Positions 34,680 to 43,785 of a stretch of DNA of 64,000 nt are shown here, piece by piece; position 1 is the stretch's first letter; the number at the start of each line of letters is the position of its first letter. The stretch covers positions 56,171 to 120,170 of IMG/VR virus record IMGVR_UViG_3300037246_001677. The stretch is one strand, 5' to 3'. Source of the stretch: a virus. The position numbers were made by a program, and so were the translations under genes. The notes beneath the pieces are model-generated. The model ran no database searches. It was not told where the DNA came from and saw only the letters and a program-made list of their open reading frames with translations.

Positions 34680-35308
34680 TTCGTCCTCCTTAAATATCCT
34701 TTCGGATTGAATGTCATTATATATTTTTCACACCAGTACTGTGGTTCGAAGTAATCTCTTGTAGATAAAAACCACTCTACTGCTTCATATGGTCCTTTCC
34801 CATGTTCCCATTCCACAGGGTGTCCGCTCACATGAGTATCTTCCACTATAATATATGATCCAACCGGCACAATTTCCTCATATAATTCAAGTTCCTTACA
34901 TACGTTGTAATAAGAATGCCATGAGTCAAGTATGACTAAGTTTCTTTTACCTTTACATAAGTATTCTACATCTCTATATATTATTTCATTAGTACTTGAC
35001 CCACTTAAAAATGTTATTCTATCAGACCATTCATGTTGTGAAATATCAACAGGTTTTAATTTCTGTTCAATATCAATAGTAATTACTTTTCCTTCACCAA
35101 GTAACTCACAAATACCAGCATAAAATAAAGCCGATCCTCCATGTCCAGTTCCAGTTTCAATTATATATTCGGGTCTCAACTGATATATAATTTCTTGAAT
35201 TACCATAGCATCGAAAGGTAATTTCCACATAGGTATTCCGAACCAATAACTCTGCTCCCACAATCTTGACTGTTCATAAAATTTATGATACTCATCTACA
35301 CATCTCAC
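34676..35308 (-). CDS. Class I methyltransferase, cephalosporin-hydroxylase (CmcI)-like
   Basis: 210 residues. IIETGTGHGGSALFYAGI is the SAM-binding loop, followed by VITIDIE, NLVILDSWHSY and IVEDTHVSGHP, in the order seen in CmcI and rhamnosyl O-methyltransferases. Likely methylates a sugar hydroxyl in the product of this operon. Target unknown. Confidence 0.75.
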   Translation of the reverse strand: MRCVDEYHKFYEQSRLWEQSYWFGIPMWKLPFDAMVIQEIIYQLRPEYIIETGTGHGGSALFYAGICELLGEGKVITIDIEQKLKPVDISQHEWSDRITFLSGSSTNEIIYRDVEYLCKGKRNLVILDSWHSYYNVCKELELYEEIVPVGSYIIVEDTHVSGHPVEWEHGKGPYEAVEWFLSTRDYFEPQYWCEKYIMTFNPKGYLRRTK

Positions 35309-35310
35309 AA

Positions 35311-36327
35311 TTAATAATCCTCCAAATTTTTCTTCATCCTTTCAATTCTAATTTCTCTTGGTACTTCATATGGGTCTTGATCCCACCACATCCTTATATA
35401 CCGTTCATCACCAGTTAAGTAATAATTAACTAAAGTATTCTTATCATGGTCACGGTAATATAATTTAATATCTCTCAAGTCAAAGTACTTTACATCTAAA
35501 GGCTCTTTGTGTTTACTACACAGCCAATTTTTTTCAGATTCAAGATTTCTAAAACCCAGAACATCTCTCCAAGTACTTGGTCCACCTTCTTCACAATATG
35601 TATCATGGCGACCTTTAAATTCACCAGTTGTATAATATGGTTGAACTGGAGCATGGTCCCACTTTATATTATGTTCCTTTGTCCATAGTTGAATAAGATA
35701 CTCAGGACTAAAAGAAACAGTACTAGAATCAGGCATCATATCAAGAATAAAATCTATAAAATCAAAATACGCATCTCTTTTAAATACCATAGAACATGTA
35801 TGAATAAATTCCCATCCATCCGTTTCACGTGTTTGACTTTGACCAGACATGAAATCATTATCACCAAGCATTTCAATAATTTCATTTACTCCTTCCGGTC
35901 TATCCCATACACAATCACCATTTGCAGTGAATATGTACTTTATATTCTTGTACTGTCTTAGAATTGACGAAGCATATATCTGTAACCATATCCATCCATG
36001 CCTTTTATGATGTCCACCCCAAGTATAATGTTTAGTAAACCACATGTGAGCTAGATACCATATATCTGGAAATGGAAAACCTCTTCTCTTATCTGTATCT
36101 GGTGTAACTATTCTACTATCATATGCACCAACTATAAACATATCCTCAATTTTTCTATACTGCTGTAAGGCGTATTTCATATACGGCATATGTCCCATAT
36201 GACAAGTAAAAATCAATCCAATCTTAGCATTCAGAGGAAACAAGTTTACTTCACTCATTATTTTATCTTGTGCTTTATCTGGTCTATCAACTTTATGTAA
36301 TGCTAACATTTCCTCATAACTTCTCAT
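35311..36327 (-). CDS. GT-A-like glycosyltransferase, paralogue 3
   Basis: 338 residues. FTANGDCVWDRPEGVNEIIE carries the NGDC motif, and CSMVFKRDAYFDF, the LGFRNLE turn and KYFDLRDIKLYYRDHD match paralogue 2. Three copies in one operon suggest successive sugar additions with different donors or acceptors. Predicted cytoplasmic. Confidence 0.65.
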   Translation of the reverse strand: MRSYEEMLALHKVDRPDKAQDKIMSEVNLFPLNAKIGLIFTCHMGHMPYMKYALQQYRKIEDMFIVGAYDSRIVTPDTDKRRGFPFPDIWYLAHMWFTKHYTWGGHHKRHGWIWLQIYASSILRQYKNIKYIFTANGDCVWDRPEGVNEIIEMLGDNDFMSGQSQTRETDGWEFIHTCSMVFKRDAYFDFIDFILDMMPDSSTVSFSPEYLIQLWTKEHNIKWDHAPVQPYYTTGEFKGRHDTYCEEGGPSTWRDVLGFRNLESEKNWLCSKHKEPLDVKYFDLRDIKLYYRDHDKNTLVNYYLTGDERYIRMWWDQDPYEVPREIRIERMKKNLEDY

Positions 36328-36328
36328 A

Positions 36329-36889
36329 CTATCTCCTAAACATTATAGTCATTGATGGAAATTCTTTATAAGTATAGTAAACATAATTCTCATTTACTAT
36401 TTCATTTGTTCTAAGTTCCTCAATTATTGACTCTTTATCATATAAACTCATCCAATCAACATTATCTCGCTCTGCTGACCCACCTTCAAATGCAATCATT
36501 CCAGAAACTTTTGGATGCCATAACTCCATAATTTCTCTGATAACTTTTCCATCGTTACTAATGTCTACATGTAAAAAATCAATTGTTTCATCTGCCCACT
36601 CTACGTACACTTCAAAGGCATCACCCTTATACATGGTTACATGTTGGCTAACTCTATTATCTAAAAGCATTTCATATACTTGATCCATATCACCATGCTT
36701 ATACTCATATCCATCCCATAAGTCATATCCATATAGATGACCACTACCATTCATAGATAGTCCTTTTGCTATATGAAGAGTACTATATCCATCAAGTATA
36801 CCTAGCTCAACTACAGTTTCTGGCTTATATGATCTTACTAACTTATAAAATATTTCACCGAAGTCATTTTCTTTATATGATGTTCTCAT
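36329..36889 (-). CDS. Class I SAM-dependent methyltransferase
   Basis: 186 residues. VVELGILDGYSTLHIAKGL is motif I, GYDLWDGYE motif II, and IDFLHVDISNDGKV the acidic strand before the catalytic region. It resembles small methyltransferases found in sugar and antibiotic operons. It overlaps the next upstream gene by 17 nt. Target presumed to be a sugar or glycan. Confidence 0.7.
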   Translation of the reverse strand: MRTSYKENDFGEIFYKLVRSYKPETVVELGILDGYSTLHIAKGLSMNGSGHLYGYDLWDGYEYKHGDMDQVYEMLLDNRVSQHVTMYKGDAFEVYVEWADETIDFLHVDISNDGKVIREIMELWHPKVSGMIAFEGGSAERDNVDWMSLYDKESIIEELRTNEIVNENYVYYTYKEFPSMTIMFRR

Positions 36890-37241
36890 CGTCAGTTTTA
36901 CTCCTTACAGGTTTAATTATTTTTACTAACTCATAACTAATTATACTATTTTTTATTTTATCCCATGTCTCTTGGGTAAACGCGCCGTCAGGTAAATCAC
37001 TACCTCTTGTCCAATCTTCTCCTGCTCTTGGTTTTCTACGGGACACCGTACATCCTAAATACGTTCTATCTTCTTTCTTATTATCTTTAGCCGTTATCCT
37101 ATACAGATTATCACGAGTATAAAAATTTATCATTATTAAATATTCATCCGGTGAACTTGTTTCACCCATCAACTGCATAAAATAATCGTTTCGGCCCCAC
37201 CTACTAATTTCTTTTAACCATCTTTCTAATTGTTCTTTCAT
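36873..37241 (-). CDS. Protein of unknown function
   Basis: 122 residues with a mixed alpha/beta look (DEYLIMINFYTRDNLYRITA; LGCTVSRRKPRAGEDW). Preceded by GGAGGA. The R-K-P-R-x-G-E-D-W-x-R-G segment looks conserved, but I know no family for it. First gene after the terminator-like hairpin at 37260. Confidence 0.65.
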   Translation of the reverse strand: MKEQLERWLKEISRWGRNDYFMQLMGETSSPDEYLIMINFYTRDNLYRITAKDNKKEDRTYLGCTVSRRKPRAGEDWTRGSDLPDGAFTQETWDKIKNSIISYELVKIIKPVRSKTDDENII

Positions 37242-37259
37242 TTTTCCTCCAATTTTTAT

Positions 37260-37282
37260 ACCGCAAGGTATGCGGTCTTTTT
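37260..37282. terminator. Small terminator-like hairpin
   Basis: ACCGCA and TGCGGT form a 6-bp stem around a 5-nt loop, followed on the plus strand by CTTTTT and flanked by A-rich sequence on the other side. It lies between two leftward genes and could attenuate transcription. Confidence 0.5.
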
Positions 37283-37313
37283 ATTTTAAAAATAGATAGT
37301 AGACATTTATCTA

Positions 37314-37652
37314 TTAATAATTTGCTACTATTTTTTCAATGGTTTTACCATTATCATTCAATACATAACACACTGTATCAAATGCTATACTATACTCGCT
37401 ACCATCATCCAATCTGCATATAAGCACATTGTAATATATACAAGAATCACATTCATCTTCATTATCACAAGTACAATCTGTTTGTACCATATCCATAAAT
37501 ATTGCATCATAATCATGGTCAGCAAGCGTCTTTTGCTGCTTTCTAATTGGATTTGATAAACTATATTTTCTTACACTATCAAACATCCAATATCGTTGGT
37601 CATCATTCTCGTTTTTCGGTCCTCTATTATATCTTTCTATCTTTAATATCAT
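37314..37652 (-). CDS. Protein of unknown function with cysteine cluster
   Basis: 112 residues. CTCDNEDECDSC near residues 60-71 suggests metal binding. The flanks are beta-like, with RYWMFDSVRKYS at the N-terminus and IAFDTVCYVLNDNG at the C-terminus. GGAGAAAG precedes the start. Not recognised. Confidence 0.65.
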   Translation of the reverse strand: MILKIERYNRGPKNENDDQRYWMFDSVRKYSLSNPIRKQQKTLADHDYDAIFMDMVQTDCTCDNEDECDSCIYYNVLICRLDDGSEYSIAFDTVCYVLNDNGKTIEKIVANY

Positions 37653-37704
37653 TCTTTCTCCTATGTTCTGTCTATTTGTCTACTATCTATCTAATATACT
37701 TCAC

Positions 37705-37878
37705 CTATTGTTTTTTAACTGAAATGTAATGAGTAAAAGAGTGAACTGACTTCTCAGAATTATTATAAAATACTACAGCAAATTTCCCATCCGATGCAGC
37801 AATTTCAAAATATTCCGCTTCAACTTCATCTTCAACTTCATTTCCACTATCTAAATATTTTACTTTATATTTGTTCAT
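37705..37878 (-). CDS. Small acidic protein
   Basis: 57 residues starting at ATG 37878 after AGGAGATG. The sequence begins MNKYKVKYLDSGNEVEDEVE and continues with a hydrophobic FAVVFY strand, so it looks like a small beta sandwich. The ribosome site and operon position support it as a gene. Function unknown. Confidence 0.65.
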   Translation of the reverse strand: MNKYKVKYLDSGNEVEDEVEAEYFEIAASDGKFAVVFYNNSEKSVHSFTHYISVKKQ

Positions 37879-37908
37879 TTCTTATCATCTCCTCATACAA
37901 ATTTACAT

Positions 37909-40590
37909 TTAACTAATTCCAATTACTTCTCCTAAAATTTCCTCAATCCAGCGTTCCGGGACAAAATTTTTCTTAGCATGATCTCTTGCCGATTCACCTT
38001 TAATCTTTATAATTTCAGGATTATCTATAATTTCTTTTATAACCTCTAAGTAGTCTTCCCATTCCTCACATAGCCAACCAGTTTCAGGAGTTACTCTGTC
38101 CTTAGCACCATATCTATTGTCAGCAATTACTGGCATTCCACAAGCCATCGCTTCAATCACGACTCTTGGACCTTGGTCCTGGTAACCTGGTGGTAAGTGA
38201 TACCAGAAGCAATTTCCTTTTGATAAGAACTCATAGACTGGTGGATTATTCTTAGGATACTTATAAACTTGTGGCATATCCATACATTTTGAATAAGCTG
38301 GCATATAGTGAAACTCAACACTTGAGTCAATTCTCATAACGTCTCTAATCATATTGTTTGTATAATCAGGATGTTTCGCATCACCTTGTGAATTATGTCT
38401 GATAAGTTTCAATGGAAAATTATAATCTATCTTTTGTTTCAAGAACTCAGTTAAGTCAGTTGGTGGTGGTAGTACTTTTGTATAAGCATCTGGAATCCTA
38501 TCCAATAACTCTTGTTCTTTAGTGCTATTTAAGAACATATACTTATCCCAACCAAGTGTCCATGGTACTTTACCGGCCTCACCAAGCTGGTAATTAAGTA
38601 TCATTACTTTCCTATCTGTTCTAAGCTCCTCCATTATATCCCATTGCTGTTCCTTAAAGCTCCAAATCATATCACTACAGTAAAGTACAGTTAAGTCTGA
38701 TGGCATACTTAATTGATCCCACTTGACTGTATTAACTCCCTCTGGAATATTCTTTAAGTACTCACCAGAAACACTTGCTTTTGGCACTAAGTCAACTCTA
38801 TATCCTTTATCTAATAACATATTCATTATTTTAACTGTTGATCTTTCGCTTCCACCCCATCCTCGTGCTGTTGTAACCATTCGAGCAAGTGGTTTACTTG
38901 TGTCTATCGTAATTTCTTTTTTTCTTTTCCAATAATGACAACGATGTCCACCTTTTGCAGCTAATTTAAATTCTGGTTCAAGATATTTTGCCTGCCACTT
39001 TCTTTCTGGTACTCTACCGGCATCATGAATTACCACTAAGTCAGCATGTTTTGAAGCATACTCCGTTGACCATTCTCTGTTCTCTCCTCCAGCTGGACCA
39101 TCAACAAAAGCAAAGTCATATTTTTCTTTCAAACTCTCACGTACTATTCTACCATTCCAGTGTCTTATCGTGGAATTTTCTGGAGCCATACTACTTATCT
39201 TCTTAATCCATCCTGGTTGAGTTTCATATGTTTCAACACTATCTACAGTATTAGCGAATAATATAGTAGAAAGACCAGCACCAAATTCAAGTATTGTTTT
39301 TACTTTCTCTTTCGCAAATATTTCTTTTAAAAAAATCCAATCTTTATCAGTAACACTACCACCACCCCATTGAAATCCATGTTTCTCCAATATTTCATTA
39401 TCCAATGGTGTAGTTGTTGGAACAACAAACACTTTCTTTTCTTTTACAATATTCTTAAAGAATATATTATTAATTTTTCTACCATATTGTAGCCTTCCAC
39501 CTTCATAGTACTTCTCAACTCCTCTGACTACTTCATCTGGTCTAATAATATCAACGCATTTTGGCACATCGTCCGTATGGTTACTACATCCGCCTGGTTT
39601 CAATGAAGTTTTCCAACAAGCTTTATACTCTGCACACTCTGGTATGGCACCATTAGTCTGTATATATTGATGACCCATATAATTAGTAAAGTGCGCCGGC
39701 TCTCTGGCACCAGCTACCACAACACATGGATTATTAAAAGCAGCACTTAAGTGCATATGCATTGAAACAAGACCAAGAGAACCCTGAGAATGTAAAAATA
39801 TATTAAATAAATCCCTAATACCAGTATCTTTATGTTCTGTTTTACCAATATAATCAACCACGTTTTTCAAGTGAGCATATGGATGTCTTGCCATACCTAA
39901 CTGAACAAACTTGATATTTGGAAGTGAATCAATTACTTCTTGCCATCTATCTTCTGGCCACATCTTAGCTGTCCATCCCGGTTCACCACCTATAATTATT
40001 ACCCAGTATGGTCCTTCAATCAACGGTGGCCTATGATACTCTTCTTCTGTTAACCATATATCTGGTCTTGTATCACCTTGAGTTATTGAAATCCCAAGTG
40101 CTTGTTCCATGCTTAATCTAAAAGCATTACACATATGATAGTTCCAAGTATTTGATTTGTTAGTTAAATAACCAGGTCCAACCCCAGTTACTTTTTCAGA
40201 ATCTCTGAATTGAAGGTCTACATTTGGATTGTTGTCCCAAATATGCATAGCAGTAGATATAACTCCAATTCTTGTATCAGGATATGTAGCCTTGAAATCT
40301 CTAACACCGGCAGTGAAAGTTAAAATATCACCGATAGCTTGTCTGTTTTTGAAAACTACTTCATTTGGTGGTTGTTTTGATCCAACGGTAGGAGACATGT
40401 CAATGTTGACATGACTTATTAGGTCCCCAGCAATCTCTGTTGCCAATGGTTCATTTGGTAGGACATGGTGTATATGTCCATTTTTAAATTTTATAGACAT
40501 AGAAAGGTCGGTAGCATCATTTCGTTTACCGACATTATCGTCTCTTATGAGCAAATCTAACTCACGTTTTAACAACTTCTTGATATTCAT
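37909..40590 (-). CDS. Three-domain GT9 - methyltransferase - GT4 protein
   Basis: 893 residues. Residues about 75-375 are a GT9/heptosyltransferase-like GT-B domain (NRQAIGDILTFTAG; later LVSMHMHLSAAFNNPCVVVAG). About 400-560 hold a SAM-methyltransferase-like fold (ILEFGAGLSTILFAN, FAFVDGPAGG). About 575-893 are a GT4-type glycosyltransferase (GWGGSERSTVKIMN near its start; GPRVVIEAMACGMPVIADN near 805 with the E-x7-E-like donor site). One chain thus joins two sugar transfers and one methylation. It is the first gene of the leftward sugar operon. Acceptor unknown; LPS-like glycans or virion proteins are candidates. Confidence 0.8.
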   Translation of the reverse strand: MNIKKLLKRELDLLIRDDNVGKRNDATDLSMSIKFKNGHIHHVLPNEPLATEIAGDLISHVNIDMSPTVGSKQPPNEVVFKNRQAIGDILTFTAGVRDFKATYPDTRIGVISTAMHIWDNNPNVDLQFRDSEKVTGVGPGYLTNKSNTWNYHMCNAFRLSMEQALGISITQGDTRPDIWLTEEEYHRPPLIEGPYWVIIIGGEPGWTAKMWPEDRWQEVIDSLPNIKFVQLGMARHPYAHLKNVVDYIGKTEHKDTGIRDLFNIFLHSQGSLGLVSMHMHLSAAFNNPCVVVAGAREPAHFTNYMGHQYIQTNGAIPECAEYKACWKTSLKPGGCSNHTDDVPKCVDIIRPDEVVRGVEKYYEGGRLQYGRKINNIFFKNIVKEKKVFVVPTTTPLDNEILEKHGFQWGGGSVTDKDWIFLKEIFAKEKVKTILEFGAGLSTILFANTVDSVETYETQPGWIKKISSMAPENSTIRHWNGRIVRESLKEKYDFAFVDGPAGGENREWSTEYASKHADLVVIHDAGRVPERKWQAKYLEPEFKLAAKGGHRCHYWKRKKEITIDTSKPLARMVTTARGWGGSERSTVKIMNMLLDKGYRVDLVPKASVSGEYLKNIPEGVNTVKWDQLSMPSDLTVLYCSDMIWSFKEQQWDIMEELRTDRKVMILNYQLGEAGKVPWTLGWDKYMFLNSTKEQELLDRIPDAYTKVLPPPTDLTEFLKQKIDYNFPLKLIRHNSQGDAKHPDYTNNMIRDVMRIDSSVEFHYMPAYSKCMDMPQVYKYPKNNPPVYEFLSKGNCFWYHLPPGYQDQGPRVVIEAMACGMPVIADNRYGAKDRVTPETGWLCEEWEDYLEVIKEIIDNPEIIKIKGESARDHAKKNFVPERWIEEILGEVIGIS

Positions 40591-40620
40591 AACAATTTCC
40601 CCCCACTAATTTCTTACCTA

Positions 40621-40628
40621 TATTTATC
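40621..40628 (-). promoter_or_regulatory. Possible late-promoter variant (GATAAATA)
   Basis: Minus-strand GATAAATA 31 nt upstream of the 37909-40590 gene start. First base differs from the T4 late consensus. Weak evidence alone. Confidence 0.3.
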
Positions 40629-41133
40629 GTATTCGATCCACTTTGTCAGCCTCAGGATTATTTTTTCTTAAATCTTTAAATTCTTTTCTAAACTCTTTTC
40701 TTATTGCTTCTATAACTTGTCTCTTTATTTCATCGTGTCCTAGTTCTACTTCTATTTCTCGTTCTATTTGCTGTTCTTTAGTATACTTTGCGTCAAAATA
40801 AAATCTCGCGATAAAATATGCTATACCGGAAATGACCACAGCAGCAGAAACTATACCAATCATAAGCTTAACTTTTATAGTTAAATCTTTTACTTCATCT
40901 AATATTGAATCACTTTTCGTTTCAATTTTATCTGAAATGCCCTTTCTCTCATTAAATGCAGCAGCAACATGATCTTTTATGTCTTGTTTAATTTCACTTA
41001 TTGGCATCTTTTCAACTGTACTAATTAAAGAAACTTGTTGGTCCACAAGTTTCTGTAATGTCTTGCTGTTATTATCAGTTGCCTTTTCAAGAGTGCCAAA
41101 CAACTGATCTATAAAATCAAATTGGTCCACCAT
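40624..41133 (-). CDS. Membrane-anchored coiled-coil protein
   Basis: 169 residues. A long helical N-terminus with heptads (about 1-85), one transmembrane segment at about 88-112 (LMIGIVSAAVVISGIAYFIA), and a highly charged C-terminal helix. It shares a 1-nt stop/start overlap with the receiver-PAS gene, so the two are probably made together and might interact at the membrane. No family recognised. Confidence 0.65.
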   Translation of the reverse strand: MVDQFDFIDQLFGTLEKATDNNSKTLQKLVDQQVSLISTVEKMPISEIKQDIKDHVAAAFNERKGISDKIETKSDSILDEVKDLTIKVKLMIGIVSAAVVISGIAYFIARFYFDAKYTKEQQIEREIEVELGHDEIKRQVIEAIRKEFRKEFKDLRKNNPEADKVDRIR

Positions 41134-42059
41134 TAAACTACTCCATTGCTTATATGCATGATGCGATCATCCATAGCTTGTAATTGTTTCTCTTGTAATT
41201 GTCTTGTAATAAAAGACTCTTGTTTCCAAACCTGTAGCTTCTTTCCTAATTCAATATATACCTGCTCTTCTTTGTATATAGCTTCTATCTGTGCTAACTT
41301 TCTATCTGTAATATCAAGTGCTATAACTCTAGCCCCAACTGGTATTCCTCTTTTCATTTTATAACTAGCTGTAATTAAACACCAAACTGTTGATCCATTT
41401 TTAATTTTAACTTCATACTCAAAAGTATTTGGTACTTTTTTTCCCTGTGACATTAACATATATCTCTTAATCCAATTTTTTCTGCTTTGTTCAGTAAGTA
41501 CATCACTTATACTCATTTTCAAAAGCTCTTCCCTACTCCAACCAGTAAGTTCACACATAACATCATTTACATAAGTAAGTACATTTCTTCTAAAACAAAT
41601 TTCATATATTGCAGCATGTGTTTTTTCTACAATTTCTTGATACATTCCTTGAATATGTAATTTTTCTAATTCTAATCTTTTTCTTTCTATAGCATACTTA
41701 ACTGATCTTATTAATAAACCAGGTGTTAATATATCATTTGGTGGGAGAAAATCTTGTGCGCCATGTCTTACAGCATCACATCCTAAATCATCATATTTAG
41801 ATATAATAATAATAGGACAATCCTCACAGTATCCATATAACCTTTTAAAAGTATCAATGCCTTCACTGTTTGGTAAAACTAAGTCTAATAAAACTATATC
41901 AATATTAATTTTGTTAAATTTCTTAGCTTCTTTTAAAGTTTTAACATGTGATATTTCAAACCTTGTAAATTTAGTCTCACTGAGTTTGTTTTTAATAAAA
42001 TCGGAAGTTTTTTCGGATCCCTCAACAAGCAATAACCTTACAACTTCTGGAATTTGCAT
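41133..42059 (-). CDS. Receiver (REC) - PAS domain protein
   Basis: 308 residues. Residues about 7-125 form a response-regulator receiver: LLLVEGSE (acidic pair reduced to one glutamate), IVLLDLVLPNS with the phospho-acceptor Asp59, IIIISK (switch serine) and GAQDFLPPN, where the usual conserved lysine is replaced by proline. A PAS domain follows (about 140-255) with YVNDVMCELTGWSREELL and a PAC-like end (GARVIALDITDRK). The C-terminal 50 residues are helical. There is no kinase, DNA-binding or cyclase output. It could bind a host sensor kinase or a ligand. Such two-domain proteins are common in bacteria but unexpected in a phage head/tail region. Confidence 0.82.
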   Translation of the reverse strand: MQIPEVVRLLLVEGSEKTSDFIKNKLSETKFTRFEISHVKTLKEAKKFNKINIDIVLLDLVLPNSEGIDTFKRLYGYCEDCPIIIISKYDDLGCDAVRHGAQDFLPPNDILTPGLLIRSVKYAIERKRLELEKLHIQGMYQEIVEKTHAAIYEICFRRNVLTYVNDVMCELTGWSREELLKMSISDVLTEQSRKNWIKRYMLMSQGKKVPNTFEYEVKIKNGSTVWCLITASYKMKRGIPVGARVIALDITDRKLAQIEAIYKEEQVYIELGKKLQVWKQESFITRQLQEKQLQAMDDRIMHISNGVV

Positions 42060-42068
42060 TTTTGCTCC

Positions 42069-42800
42069 TTATCCTGTCACTCTTTTTAATGATCCATCTG
42101 GCTTTACTAGTAATCCAAAGAATTGGATTGGTGGGAACGTTTCTTTTTCTGGTATGCCATGTATCTGTCTTACCTTATCCATAATCGCTTTGTTCTTTTC
42201 GACCTTCTTTTGTAGAGCAACAAAGTCTTTTATATTTTTTATATCGTCATCTATAAGCCTTACTCTCCTATACTCTCCAGTTGATAAGTAATTAGTAATT
42301 ACTTTTGCTTTAGCATCAGCAGTACTCTTAGGTTGTCCTTGATTCTTGACTATCCTTTTATAAATCTCTGGTCTTGATTGAAAATTACCAACTCTCTCAA
42401 CATACATCTGGTCAATGGGTAATCCAACCTCACGGAATTTGTTTAAGAATGTATCTTTATCATCAAAATCAGCACGAGCAGTAAGCAGTACTACTTTTGA
42501 TCCTCTGCGATCTATATTCTGAAACATCCTTTTGATTCTTTTAATTGTTTGTGGTATTGGAATAGAAGTCTTATTAAACTTTTCCGCATTTCTAAATTCA
42601 TTAAACTCAAACTCTTCATTAGGTTTAAGTTTATAGGTATTAAATTCTTGGTTGTTTAACTTCTTTACTACTTCTTTGGTTTCTTTATCCAATACATAAA
42701 TCATAGCGAATGTTTTAAAAATTGTTTCGTCTATATCTATAAAAGTGATACCTTTACCATATTCACTTGCTAGTTCTGTAAGATAACTTCTTAACCTCAT
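42069..42800 (-). CDS. HAD-superfamily phosphatase, predicted virion cargo
   Basis: 243 residues. It begins MRLRSYLTELA (site LTE). HAD motifs follow: FIDIDETIF (nucleophile and acid aspartates), VVLLTAR (motif II) and VRLIDDDIKN (motif IV). An insert of about 55 residues between motifs I and II is the cap. It differs from the HAD protein at 876-1394 in length and cap and is not a close paralogue. AGGAGGAA precedes the start, and a TATAAATA late element lies 34 nt upstream. Confidence 0.78.
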   Translation of the reverse strand: MRLRSYLTELASEYGKGITFIDIDETIFKTFAMIYVLDKETKEVVKKLNNQEFNTYKLKPNEEFEFNEFRNAEKFNKTSIPIPQTIKRIKRMFQNIDRRGSKVVLLTARADFDDKDTFLNKFREVGLPIDQMYVERVGNFQSRPEIYKRIVKNQGQPKSTADAKAKVITNYLSTGEYRRVRLIDDDIKNIKDFVALQKKVEKNKAIMDKVRQIHGIPEKETFPPIQFFGLLVKPDGSLKRVTG

Positions 42801-42833
42801 TAATAAAATTCCTCCTGATTTATACTCACCAAA

Positions 42834-42841
42834 TATTTATA
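42834..42841 (-). promoter_or_regulatory. T4-like late promoter octamer (TATAAATA)
   Basis: Exact minus-strand TATAAATA, 34 nt before the HAD cargo gene start, in the intergenic region between divergent cargo operons. Confidence 0.55.
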
Positions 42842-42892
42842 CAAAATTACTAAATATACAATAAATAGGTATAAGAATATACTTGGAGAAAA

Positions 42893-43573
42893 ATGCCCAT
42901 GAGATTTGATGAATACTTAAAAGAAGAACAACTAATAAATGAGAACATAATTCTCGACACAATTAAAAAAATTGCCGGTAAGCCTGCTAATACAGTCATG
43001 AAAATGTTTAAAGATGGATATAAGAAGTTTGTGGCTTTTTTGGAAAAAGACCAAATGACTATGGGTGGTGGGATAGACTTAGATAAGGTATTAGGTATCA
43101 TAAATAAAGCTTATGGCACCAACTATAAAAATATTGGTGATTTAAAAAAGCAAATAAACGCCAGTCTGAAAGAGTCAACAGAATTAAACGAAGACTGGGC
43201 ACGTTATTGGGATTTAATTAAGGGTGAGGCATTTCCTGCATTATCATTTTTTCCAGCTTTGACTGTATGGCTTGAAATAGATAAGATCATAAGAAGTAGT
43301 GGTGATGCTAACGCCAGAGTCATTATTGTTTACGGTTTAATATGGTTGCTACTAATTAGTGGTAAGTTTATAAAAGGATTTAAAAAATGGAAGAAAGAAC
43401 ATCCAGAAGAGTACTATGAAGAAAGACCAAAGAAAGCAGCAAAAATTACAAGGAAAGCAGAAAAAGCAGCAATAGCGGCAAAGAAAAAAAGCAAACAGAA
43501 AGAATTGGAAAAATGGGAAGTAGATAGAGAACATGAACAGTGGAAAAAAAGAACAAGTGCATTCGGTAAATAA
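42893..43573 (+). CDS. Predicted virion cargo protein with two membrane segments
   Basis: 226 residues. The N-terminus MPMRFDEYLKEEQ holds the site LKE; GGAG at 42883 favours ATG 42893 over 42899. Hydrophobic segments lie at about 112-132 (LSFFPALTVWLEI) and 142-162 (VIIVYGLIWLLLISG). The C-terminal 60 residues are extremely lysine-rich. A packaged membrane protein could act in genome entry. No family recognised. Confidence 0.7.
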   Translation: MPMRFDEYLKEEQLINENIILDTIKKIAGKPANTVMKMFKDGYKKFVAFLEKDQMTMGGGIDLDKVLGIINKAYGTNYKNIGDLKKQINASLKESTELNEDWARYWDLIKGEAFPALSFFPALTVWLEIDKIIRSSGDANARVIIVYGLIWLLLISGKFIKGFKKWKKEHPEEYYEERPKKAAKITRKAEKAAIAAKKKSKQKELEKWEVDREHEQWKKRTSAFGK

Positions 43574-43587
43574 AAGGAGAAGTTAAT

Positions 43588-43785
43588 ATGTTGTTGGATA
43601 AATTAGATAATTATATATCTGAAGTTGAAAAACATGATAAAGTGTGGAGTGGGATTATTACGTCTGGTATACAGTTAAATGAAGTTATGGAAATGGATAA
43701 AGAAGAAAGAAATAAAATACTACATTTGCTAGATGAAAAAATTATAAATAAAATTAAAAAATTAGAGGAAGGCGGATTACTATGA
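43588..43785 (+). CDS. Small predicted cargo protein
   Basis: 65 residues, starting MLLDKLDNYISEVE (site ISE), preceded by GGAGAAG. All helical and charged. It overlaps the next gene by 4 nt. Function unknown. Confidence 0.68.
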   Translation: MLLDKLDNYISEVEKHDKVWSGIITSGIQLNEVMEMDKEERNKILHLLDEKIINKIKKLEEGGLL

